From: Clostridia bacterium
GTDB lineage: Bacteria > Bacillota > Clostridia > Oscillospirales > CAG-272
Assembly: GCA_900770145.1 (NCBI GenBank)
Contig: CAAGJL010000165.1
Coordinates: 1 to 6,313 of the forward strand
Direction of reading: 5' to 3'
Length of the DNA stretch: 6,313 bases
Positions within the stretch are counted from its first letter, which is position 1, and each line of letters opens with the position of its first letter. The position numbers were made by a program, and so were the translations under genes. Positions 1 to 5,164 of the stretch are shown here, piece after piece. The notes under the pieces were generated by a model, which saw only the letters and a list, made by a program, of their open reading frames with translations, searched no databases and had not been told where the DNA came from.

Positions 1-72
1 GCCATGGGCGCAGGCAAAACCGCCGCCGCCGCAATCGACGCACAACTTTCCGCGGCAGAGCAGAATGCCTGA
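1..72 (+). CDS. gltA: Glutamate synthase small-subunit/GltA-like protein, C-terminal 23 residues (partial)
   Basis: The frame is open from the first base and ends at the TGA at 70-72. The tail reads AMGAGKTAAAAIDAQL followed by seven more residues. This matches the closing helix of the FAD/NAD(P)H-dependent glutamate synthase small subunit and its clostridial homolog GltA, where an AMGAGK-type glycine motif contacts the flavin and is followed by an Ala-rich helix ending the protein. In that family the enzyme passes electrons from NADPH for making glutamate from glutamine and 2-oxoglutarate. Only 23 residues are visible, so a related pyridine nucleotide-disulfide oxidoreductase cannot be excluded. 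The gene converges on the desulfurase gene, with the repeat element between them. No T-rich intrinsic terminator lies directly after the stop. Confidence 0.55.
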   Translation, partial: AMGAGKTAAAAIDAQLSAAEQNA

Positions 73-200
73 CGGCATAACATCCCGGCGACACCGCCTT
101 GCGGCGGGGCACCTTGCGGTGCGGCTAACAGGCTGACGCGTTGCTTTGGGTGCGCGCCCAATATCCCGGCAACAGCTGCCGGAAAGTTTTTGCGGGATTA

Positions 201-234
201 AAAAGGGGGGCTTTTTTCAAAAAGCCCCCCTTTT
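201..234. terminator. Central 16-bp hairpin of repeat copy 1, possible bidirectional terminator
   Basis: Positions 201-216 (AAAAGGGGGGCTTTTT) and 219-234 (its exact reverse complement) form a perfect stem around a 2-base loop. On either strand the stem ends in four T residues, the geometry expected of a bidirectional intrinsic terminator between convergent genes. The T run lies inside the stem and is short, so termination activity is inferred. Copy 2 keeps an equivalent hairpin with a compensated stem sequence. Confidence 0.45.
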
Positions 235-330
235 CGCGTGCCTGCGGCGAGCAACAGAAGGAATGAGCGTATCGCCGGAATGTCGGGCGGGCACACCCAA
301 AGTAACGCATCAGCCTGTCAGCCCGCCGCA

Positions 331-354
331 GGGCGCCTTTTGTCAAAGGCGCCC
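331..354. other. 10-bp perfect hairpin at the outer end of repeat copy 1
   Basis: GGGCGCCTTT (331-340) and AAAGGCGCCC (345-354) pair perfectly around a TGTC loop. It lies 15 bp past the stop codon of the minus-strand desulfurase gene. No T tract follows on either strand, so it is not a canonical intrinsic terminator. It may still mark the element end or protect the 3' end of the transcript. Confidence 0.5.
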
Positions 355-369
355 CCAACGCGTCCCTTT

Positions 370-1491
370 TCAGTCTTTGAGTGCGCGCCAGAGGGCGTCG
401 ACCTCCCGCACGGTGTTGAACGCGCCGAAAGAGACGCGCACGGCGCCGCCCTCGCCGGTGCCGAGCGCCTTGTGGGCAAGCGGCGCGCAGTGAAGCCCGG
501 CGCGCACACAGATACCGCGCGCCGCCAGCCGTTCCCCTACGGTCGCCGCCGGAACGCCCTCTTTGTTGAACAACAATACCGCCCCCGGCGTTTCCGGCAG
601 GTATACCCGGATGCCGGGCAGTGCCGTCAGCCGTTCCGCCAGCGCCGTATAAAGCCTTTTTTCGCGCGTTTCGATTTCTTCTGTCCCGGTTTCCCGCAAA
701 AATTCCAGCCCCTCTGACAGCCCCGCGATCGCGGGGGTAGGGAGCGTGCCCGCCTCGTAGCGTTCCGGCGGGATTTCCGGCATGGCGGGGGAGAGGGAAT
801 CCACCCCGCTGCCGCCTTCTGTCAGGGGCGCGGGCAGAATTCCCTCCCCTAAAATCAGCGCGCCGCACCCCTGAATACCGTAAAGCGACTTGTGCCCCGG
901 TACCGTCAGGGCAGAAATGCCGCACTCCCGCACGGAAAGCGGCAATCGCCCTGCCGATTGCGCCGCGTCCGCCACAAAAAGCAAGCCTTTTTCCCGACAG
1001 AGCGCACCGATTGCCCGGATGGGCAACACGATCGGGCAGATGTTGGAGGCGTGCTGACAGACGATTGCCGCCGTGTCCTTACAAAGCCGCGCCCGGATGC
1101 CGGAGAGAATTTCGCCGTCCGTCAGCCCCACGACAGGGAAGGTTTCAACTCTGACCCCTCGTTCCTTGCCAAGGCGTACCAGCGGGCGAAAAACCGCGTT
1201 GTGTTCCAGTTCCGAAATCAGCACGTGCGCGCCGGGCGGAATCAGCCCCTTGATGGCGATGTTGAGCGCGTGTGTGGTGTTCAGCGTGAAAATTACCCGT
1301 TCCGGCCCGCCTGCGTCAAAAAACGCGGCAAGCGCCTCGCGGCACTCGTAAATTTTCTCCGCCGCGCGCATGGCAAGCGGATGAGCGCCTCTGCCGGGAT
1401 TCCCGCAATAGGCGCTGATACAGCGGTGCACCTCGTCGGTCACGGTGGAGGGTTTCGGGAAAGTGGTGGCGGCATTGTCAAAATAGATCAA
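370..1491 (-). CDS. Cysteine desulfurase-like class V aminotransferase (EF2568 type)
   Basis: This 373-residue protein has the usual length for a group II, PLP-dependent cysteine desulfurase, which removes sulfur (or selenium) from cysteine (or selenocysteine) as an enzyme persulfide. It opens with YFDNAATTFPKP, the substrate-loop start typical of the family. His97 lies in ELEHNA, the PLP-contacting Asp175 and Gln178 in ADAAQ, and the Schiff-base Lys201 in PGHKSLYG. The active-site Cys335 lies in RAGLHCAPLAH near the C terminus. That last motif, with the VRVSFGAFNT ending, points to the EF2568-like subfamily rather than IscS or NifS. The start is TTG (1489-1491), with GAGGA at 1500-1504 eight bases upstream. 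It overlaps the TGA of the DUF3343 gene, so translational coupling is likely. In other Firmicutes such genes sit among sulfur/selenium handling and Se-dependent hydroxylase maturation genes; the exact substrate here is inferred. Confidence 0.9.
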   Translation of the reverse strand: MIYFDNAATTFPKPSTVTDEVHRCISAYCGNPGRGAHPLAMRAAEKIYECREALAAFFDAGGPERVIFTLNTTHALNIAIKGLIPPGAHVLISELEHNAVFRPLVRLGKERGVRVETFPVVGLTDGEILSGIRARLCKDTAAIVCQHASNICPIVLPIRAIGALCREKGLLFVADAAQSAGRLPLSVRECGISALTVPGHKSLYGIQGCGALILGEGILPAPLTEGGSGVDSLSPAMPEIPPERYEAGTLPTPAIAGLSEGLEFLRETGTEEIETREKRLYTALAERLTALPGIRVYLPETPGAVLLFNKEGVPAATVGERLAARGICVRAGLHCAPLAHKALGTGEGGAVRVSFGAFNTVREVDALWRALKD

Positions 1492-1742
1492 AGCGACGTT
1501 CCTCGTTTCAGATATTGTGATACCGGGATGCGCGCGCCGCGAAGAACGCTGCGCACCTGCCGTTCCGTTTCACAGGGGAAAAGCAAACCATAGGCACAGC
1601 CGTGCCGTGATTCCCCCGGCAGCAGGGAAATGATTTCGCAGGGGATGCCGATGGCGGCAAGCGTTTTTTCCGCCTTGAATGCCGGCGTCATGGAGGACAT
1701 GGTCGCAACGCAGGCGGGCTTGCCGTAAAACGGTTGATTCAA
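1488..1742 (-). CDS. DUF3343 protein, putative sulfur/selenium carrier-like
   Basis: This small protein is 84 residues long, the typical DUF3343 size. It has the expected layout: an N-terminal strand, a helix containing FKAEKTLAAIGIP, a second strand, then ESRHGCAYGL with a conserved-type Cys49 where the family carries its candidate persulfide or selenide cysteine. I place the start at TTG (1740-1742) because a full AAGGAGG lies at 1752-1758, nine bases upstream. The resulting N terminus also aligns with the family's usual first strand. In-frame ATGs further upstream (up to 1856) run through the divergent promoter region and lack a ribosome binding site. The stop codon overlaps the desulfurase start, so the two form one unit. 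The natural reading is that the desulfurase loads sulfur or selenium onto this protein. That is inferred from family annotation and context; no biochemical role is firmly set for DUF3343. Confidence 0.8.
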   Translation of the reverse strand: MNQPFYGKPACVATMSSMTPAFKAEKTLAAIGIPCEIISLLPGESRHGCAYGLLFPCETERQVRSVLRGARIPVSQYLKRGTSL

Positions 1743-1751
1743 AGCGTGACA

Positions 1752-1758
1752 CCTCCTT
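1752..1758 (-). promoter_or_regulatory. Shine-Dalgarno site that fixes the DUF3343 TTG start
   Basis: On the minus strand AAGGAGG sits nine bases before TTG at 1742-1740. It is the only strong ribosome binding site ahead of the conserved part of the protein. A GTG frame that overlaps this site encodes nothing recognisable. Confidence 0.75.
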
Positions 1759-1809
1759 ACTTTCAGTATATGCAGGAGCAAAAATTTTGCCCCGCGCGGC
1801 ATAGAATAC

Positions 1810-1838
1810 TTGACAAGAGGAAATTTATTCCGTATAAT
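1810..1838 (+). promoter_or_regulatory. Perfect sigma-A promoter of the DUF1538/P-II operon
   Basis: TTGACA at 1810-1815 and TATAAT at 1833-1838 are separated by exactly 17 bases. Both hexamers are perfect consensus. Transcription should begin near 1845, giving a leader of about 27 bases, too short for a riboswitch. The DNA between the hexamers is AT-rich, and no obvious operator palindrome is seen. High basal expression is expected unless a repressor acts here. Confidence 0.88.
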
Positions 1839-1871
1839 AAACTCAGAATATTCCAAGATGGGGGAAAGTCC

Positions 1872-3398
1872 ATGCTCCGAATGCTGTCCGAAAAGTTACG
1901 GGAAGAACTGAACTGCGTTCTGCCGGTCAGTTTTTTGGTCGTATTGTTGAATTTCACACCGTTTCTGAACCTTTCGGGCACGGAACTGGCGACGTTTCTC
2001 GTCTGCTCGCTGTTGCTGGTGCTGGGGATCGGGCTGTTTAATCTCGGCGCGGATATGGCAATGACCCCGATGGGCACGCAGGTCGGCTCCGGGCTTTCCA
2101 AATCCGGTAAAGTGTGGCTGTTGTTGCTGGTCTCGTTTGCACTGGGGGTGCTGGTAACCGTGGCGGAGCCGGATCTCTCGGTGCTGGCGGGGCAGGTCAA
2201 GGATATGATCAACAGCACGGCGCTGATCGTGTTTGTCGGCGTTGGCGTGGGGGCGTTTTTGCTGGTCGCAATCCTGAAAATTCTGACCAAAACCTCGCTT
2301 TCCGGCGTACTGTTACTGTTTTATATGCTGTTGTTTGCCTTGACGGCGCTGATGGCGGAGCAGGGCAAAGCGGGCTTTTTGCCTTTGGCATTTGACTCCG
2401 GCGGGGTCACCACGGGTCCTATCACCGTGCCGTTTCTGATGGCGCTGGGCGTGGGGATTGCGACCACCCTTGGCGGTAAGCACGCGGGGGAAAACAGCTT
2501 CGGTCTTGTGGCGCTGTGTTCCGTAGGGCCGATTCTTGCCGTGCTGGTGCTGGGGCTTGGCGCTGACGGGGCGCCGATTTACCGCGCGGCGGACTACTCC
2601 GTAGAGTCGCGCTTAGGGGCAAATCTGTTGCCGAATGTGCTATCGGTTTTGAAAGAAGTTGCGATTGCGTTGGGGCCGATTGTCGCATTTTTCGCGGTGT
2701 TGCAGACTGCGTGCCTGCACTTGCCCAAACGCAAGATCGGGCAGATCGCCATTGGCATTCTCTACACCTTTATGGGGCTGGCAATCTTCCTTTCTGCGGT
2801 CAATATCGGTTTTCTGCCGATCGGCTACCGCATCGGGCATGACCTTGCCACCGAAAACGTGCGGGTGCTGGTCATTGCCGGGTTTATCCTGGGGCTTGTG
2901 GTCGTGTTGGCGGAGCCTGCCGTACACGTGCTGAACCGCCAGGTGGAAGAAGTGACCGGCGGGGCAGTCAGCCGGCGCGCCATGCTGATCGCGCTGTCGG
3001 TCGGCGTGGGTATTTCCATTGCATTGTCGATGATCCGCATTTATTTCGGGTTCAGTATTCTGTATTACCTGATCCCCGGTTACTTTATTTCCCTCGGGCT
3101 TTCGTTCTTCGTGCCCCATATCTATACGGCAATCGCGTTTGACTCCGGCGGGGTGGCAAGCGGACCGCTGACCTCCGGGTTTATTCTTCCGCTGGCGGTC
3201 GGCGCCTGTATGGCACTGCACGGAGAGGGCGCGGTGATGAGCAATGCGTTCGGTATCGTGGCGATGGTCGCGATGACCCCGCTGATTACCATTCAGATTA
3301 TGGGCTTCCGTGCGATTGTCGCGCGCAAACTGCGTGAAAAGATCATGATGAAACATATTCTCGCCGCGGATGACGAGCAGATCGTCAACTTTATGTGA
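1872..3398 (+). CDS. DUF1538 integral membrane protein (duplicated, putative transporter)
   Basis: This 508-residue, very hydrophobic protein has many membrane segments. It contains two DUF1538 repeats. AEP motifs recur at residues 98 and 347 (TVAEPDLSVLAGQV and VLAEPAVHVLNRQV), and AFDSGG motifs at 173 and 422 (AFDSGGVTTGPIT and AFDSGGVASGPLT). Both pairs are exactly 249 residues apart, indicating an internal duplication, as in inverted- or tandem-repeat transporters. The acidic and small residues in these motifs inside membrane regions suggest a substrate or ion path. The protein ends in a charged cytoplasmic-looking tail of about 30 residues. The ATG at 1872 is chosen because GGGGGA lies six bases upstream and the consensus promoter lies just before; longer in-frame starts run upstream of the promoter. 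From memory, a DUF1538 pair has been reported as a Na+/H+ antiporter in a halophile (UmpA/UmpB). The substrate here is unknown, but the two P-II-like genes downstream imply regulated transport. Confidence 0.88.
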   Translation: MLRMLSEKLREELNCVLPVSFLVVLLNFTPFLNLSGTELATFLVCSLLLVLGIGLFNLGADMAMTPMGTQVGSGLSKSGKVWLLLLVSFALGVLVTVAEPDLSVLAGQVKDMINSTALIVFVGVGVGAFLLVAILKILTKTSLSGVLLLFYMLLFALTALMAEQGKAGFLPLAFDSGGVTTGPITVPFLMALGVGIATTLGGKHAGENSFGLVALCSVGPILAVLVLGLGADGAPIYRAADYSVESRLGANLLPNVLSVLKEVAIALGPIVAFFAVLQTACLHLPKRKIGQIAIGILYTFMGLAIFLSAVNIGFLPIGYRIGHDLATENVRVLVIAGFILGLVVVLAEPAVHVLNRQVEEVTGGAVSRRAMLIALSVGVGISIALSMIRIYFGFSILYYLIPGYFISLGLSFFVPHIYTAIAFDSGGVASGPLTSGFILPLAVGACMALHGEGAVMSNAFGIVAMVAMTPLITIQIMGFRAIVARKLREKIMMKHILAADDEQIVNFM

Positions 3399-3409
3399 GG
3401 AGGGGCAGG

Positions 3410-3886
3410 ATGGATCACAACCGGAAAGAAAAACTGCCGCTGACCGAGAGGGTGGAAGAAGCGGTGGAAAAGGTGCTCCCCAAACGGACGGGGCGGGGGA
3501 GAAAACCGGCACAGAAAAAGGAAATTGCCCCGCAAAAACTCAAATTGCTGATTACGATTGTTCCGCGAAACAAAGGCGAGTTTTTCACCGACCTGTTGCA
3601 GTCTTTTGAGGTCAATCTGCAATATTCCGCCGTAGGCGGGGGAACCGCGGGCTCGGATCTTCTGCACCTGATGGGGTTGGAGAGCAACGAAAAGCGCGTG
3701 ATTTTCAGCCTGATCCGGGATGACCTTGCCGACGCGGCGCTGGCGGCGCTGAATGAGAAGTTCAATACCATCCGCGGCGGCAAGGGGATTGCCGTCACCG
3801 TGCCGCTGACCGGGGTGATCGGCGTTTCGGTCTATCAGTTTCTTTGCAATCACCGCCGTATCATCCGAGAGGAGGAAGCAAAATGA
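3410..3886 (+). CDS. P-II-like regulatory protein with basic N-terminal extension
   Basis: The protein has 158 residues, against about 112 for a normal P-II protein. Residues 44-148 carry the ferredoxin-like P-II core: a first strand KLLITIV, a helix with FFTDLLQSF, a short altered T-loop around VGGGTAGSDLL (residues 75-85), a second helix with DLADAALAALNEKF, and a GKGIAVTVPLTGVIG segment corresponding to the B-loop/last-strand region. Residues 1-43 form a charged, Lys/Arg-rich, probably flexible extension (TGRGRKPAQKK) absent from GlnB/GlnK. The canonical Tyr51 uridylylation motif is missing. ATG at 3410 is chosen over GTG at 3395 because AGGAGG at 3398-3403 lies six bases before it; the GTG overlaps the stop of the previous gene and lies ahead of that site. 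The stop overlaps the next start. Its likely role is a cytoplasmic sensor (nucleotide or metabolite) that controls the DUF1538 transporter; ligands are unknown. Confidence 0.85.
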   Translation: MDHNRKEKLPLTERVEEAVEKVLPKRTGRGRKPAQKKEIAPQKLKLLITIVPRNKGEFFTDLLQSFEVNLQYSAVGGGTAGSDLLHLMGLESNEKRVIFSLIRDDLADAALAALNEKFNTIRGGKGIAVTVPLTGVIGVSVYQFLCNHRRIIREEEAK

Positions 3887-4233
3887 AATTCCCGTATGAA
3901 ATGATTGTCTGTATCGTCAACACCGGTTTCAGTGAGGACGTGATGACTGCCGCCAAAGAGTGCGGCGCGCGGGGCGGCACGGTCATGCACGCCCGCGGCA
4001 CGGCAAACAGAGAGGCGGAGACCTTTTTCAAAATCACCATTCAGCCGGATAAGGAAGTGGTGATGATCATCGTACCCGCCGAAATCAAGGAGGCGGTGAT
4101 GCACGCCGTTTATCGCAATGTGGGGCTGAAATCACCGGGGCAGGGCATTGCCTTCTCCATGCCGATTGACGGTGCGGTGGGGCTCAGCGCCCCGGGCGAG
4201 ACGGCGCAGCCGGAGAAAGAGAAAGAACCATAA
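3883..4233 (+). CDS. Second P-II-like regulatory protein
   Basis: The length of 116 residues is near the P-II norm. Features include a first strand YEMIVCIV, a helix with FSEDVMTAAKECGARGGTV, a T-loop region of HARGTANREAETFF that is shorter than in GlnB and lacks the uridylylated Tyr motif, and a strand EVVMIIVPAEIKEAVMHAVY. The core ends with a GQGIAFSMPIDGAVGL segment, equivalent to the GKGKIFV..VEDAIRIRTG end of classic P-II. A short charged tail (QPEKEKEP) follows. It differs clearly from the preceding P-II-like protein, so the two are ancient paralogs rather than a recent duplicate. Its ATG overlaps the upstream TGA by four bases (ATGA), with GGAGG at 3871-3875, indicating translational coupling and equal output. 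Family P-II proteins form trimers; a mixed complex of the two paralogs is possible but unproven. Confidence 0.87.
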   Translation: MKFPYEMIVCIVNTGFSEDVMTAAKECGARGGTVMHARGTANREAETFFKITIQPDKEVVMIIVPAEIKEAVMHAVYRNVGLKSPGQGIAFSMPIDGAVGLSAPGETAQPEKEKEP

Positions 4234-4260
4234 AAAAGGGCGGCGCAAGCCGCCCTTTTT
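4234..4260 (+). terminator. Intrinsic terminator of the DUF1538/P-II operon
   Basis: GGGCGGC (4238-4244) pairs perfectly with GCCGCCC (4249-4255) around a GCAA tetraloop and is followed by five T residues (4256-4260). It starts directly after the TAA of the second P-II gene. The A run before the stem would also make it work for minus-strand transcripts. Confidence 0.93.
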
Positions 4261-4341
4261 CAAAGGAGCGAAAGAATATCAATGAATAGCCGGGAGAGCA
4301 GAAACGGTGGTCGTCGGTCGTTCAAACAGAAACGCCACGCT

Positions 4342-4534
4342 GACATTCCGGCGATGCACTCGTTCATTCTATTGCTCGCCGCAGGCGCGCGCAAGAGGGG
4401 GCTTTTTGAAAAAAGCCCCCTCTTAAACTCCCGCAAAAACTTTTTGACGACTGGTGCCAAACATTGGGCGTGTGCGCCCAAAGCAGCGCGTCAGCCTGTT
4501 AGCCGCACCGCAAGGTGCCCCGCCGCAGGCGGTG
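4342..4534. repeat. Dispersed repeat element, copy 2 (inverted, lacks one end)
   Basis: This is the reverse complement of 92-284, alignable across the full 193 bp. The best-kept block is CGTCAGCCTGTTAGCCGCAC with its flanks (about 4489-4530). The middle between the hairpin and that block is more diverged (ACTTTTTGACGACTGGTGCC against the equivalent stretch near 165-195). Unlike copy 1, it has no second inverted end: the sequence beyond 4342 (4261-4341) does not match 285-337. It lies four bases past the rubrerythrin stop codon and again sits between convergent genes. The 81 bp between the operon terminator and this element show no gene or structure I can support. Confidence 0.8.
4393..4424. 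terminator. Central 15-bp hairpin of repeat copy 2, possible terminator for rubrerythrin
   Basis: AAGAGGGGGCTTTTT (4393-4407) pairs perfectly with 4410-4424 around a 2-base loop. Compared with copy 1, the stem differs (GAGGGGG in place of AGGGGGG) but both sides changed together, so pairing is kept. It is the first strong hairpin downstream of the minus-strand rubrerythrin gene and could end that transcript, though the T run is within the stem. Confidence 0.45.
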
Positions 4535-4538
4535 CAGC

Positions 4539-5111
4539 TTACCCTGCCGCGGGCGTCTTTCTTGCAAAATACCCTTGCGGGTGGGCGCAGACGGGGCAGA
4601 ACGCGGGCGGCTCTTTGCCAGTGACCACAAAGCCGCAGTTCAGGCAGATCCACTTCGTATTGGCGCTGTCGTCGGAAAACGCCTTGCCTGCGCGGATCTC
4701 ATCCCGCGCTTTGCGGTAATTTTCCTCGTGCTGTTTTTCAATGGAAGCTACTTTTTCAAACAGCGCAGCAATGACCGGAAAATTTTCGGCGCGCGCTTCT
4801 TCGGCAAACTGGGCGTACATGGTTGCCCATTCAAAATGCTCTCCGCCTGCCGCCGCGTCCAAATTTTTCTCGGTGCCGCCCCAGCCGCCGAGATACCGGA
4901 ACCAGATCTCAGCGTGTTCCGCCTCGTTTCCGGCGGTCAGCTCAAACAATTTTGCCACGCCGATATAGCCGTCGTTTTTCGCTTTTTTCTCAAACCATTT
5001 GTAGCGCAGATACGCCTGTGACTCGGCAGAAAGCGCTGTGTGCAGATTCTGCTCGGTTTTCGTGCCCGCCAGTTCCGCGGGCGTGATTTCTTTTTGTGCG
5101 GTTGTTTCCAT
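4539..5111 (-). CDS. rbr: Rubrerythrin
   Basis: This 190-residue protein has the standard two-domain rubrerythrin form. Residues 12-140 are the four-helix ferritin-like diiron domain, with ligand-type residues Glu20 in GTKTEQN, Glu63 and His66 in NEAEH, Glu91 and Glu94 in EHFEW, and Glu125 and His128 in EKQH. Residues 152-185 are the rubredoxin domain, with Cys156/Cys159 (CLNCG) and Cys172/Cys175 (CPVCAHPQGYF) binding one iron. In anaerobes this cytoplasmic enzyme reduces hydrogen peroxide to water using electrons from rubredoxin or NAD(P)H-linked reductases. The ATG is supported by AGGAGG at 5118-5123, six bases upstream. It lies 53 bp after the acetyltransferase gene with no terminator or clear promoter between, so co-transcription is likely. 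All expected metal ligands are present, so it should be active. Confidence 0.97.
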   Translation of the reverse strand: METTAQKEITPAELAGTKTEQNLHTALSAESQAYLRYKWFEKKAKNDGYIGVAKLFELTAGNEAEHAEIWFRYLGGWGGTEKNLDAAAGGEHFEWATMYAQFAEEARAENFPVIAALFEKVASIEKQHEENYRKARDEIRAGKAFSDDSANTKWICLNCGFVVTGKEPPAFCPVCAHPQGYFARKTPAAG

Positions 5112-5164
5112 CCCTTACCTCCTCTGGCTTTTTGCCGTGAGAAGTATTGCCGGATGGCGCTTTT

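Larger units (their letters stand above)
92..354. repeat. Dispersed palindromic repeat element, copy 1 (with inverted ends)
   Basis: This element fills most of the 297-bp convergent gap. Positions 92-284 recur in reverse complement at 4342-4534, and both blocks are 193 bp long. The shared blocks include GCGGCTAACAGGCTGACGCG near one end, a central GC-rich hairpin, and CGCCGGAATGTC at the other end. Copy 1 also has imperfect inverted ends of about 48 bp. Positions 108-155 match the reverse complement of 290-337 (for example GGCTAACAGGCTGACGCGTT against GGCTGACAGGCTGATGCGTT). The whole could therefore fold into one long hairpin. No transposase is present. The design resembles a MITE or a structured intergenic repeat, but I recognise no named family. 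Long spurious frames run through it on both strands; I do not call them genes. Confidence 0.75.

Noticed and set aside
92..354. Possible CRISPR array or insertion sequence at the repeat
   Set aside because: There are only two dispersed copies, no regular spacers, no cas genes and no transposase frame.
146..717. Plus-strand frames starting in repeat copy 1 and running antisense to the desulfurase gene
   Set aside because: No ribosome binding site or recognisable domain; composition is that of reversed coding DNA and repeat.
125..925. Long minus-strand frame of 266 codons overlapping the desulfurase gene and repeat copy 1
   Set aside because: It is a shadow of the desulfurase gene in another frame, Arg/Gly-rich through high GC, and its end is translated repeat sequence.
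1765..1770. TATACT as a -10 box for the minus-strand DUF3343-desulfurase unit
   Set aside because: No matching -35 lies 16-18 bases upstream, and the resulting start would fall on the ribosome binding site. The promoter of this unit remains unidentified.
1743..1856. Longer N terminus for the DUF3343 protein (ATG at 1856)
   Set aside because: It would translate across the divergent consensus promoter and lacks a ribosome binding site; the TTG at 1742 has a strong one and gives the usual family length.
2640..3512. Minus-strand frame of 290 codons opposite the DUF1538 gene
   Set aside because: It is rich in His, Gln, Asn and Asp, as expected for the antisense of hydrophobic membrane codons; no start signal or domain.
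4260..4719. Frames on both strands through repeat copy 2, including a plus-strand ATG at 4282 with a GGAG upstream
   Set aside because: The ribosome binding site is about 15 bases away. The product is translated repeat followed by antisense of rubrerythrin.
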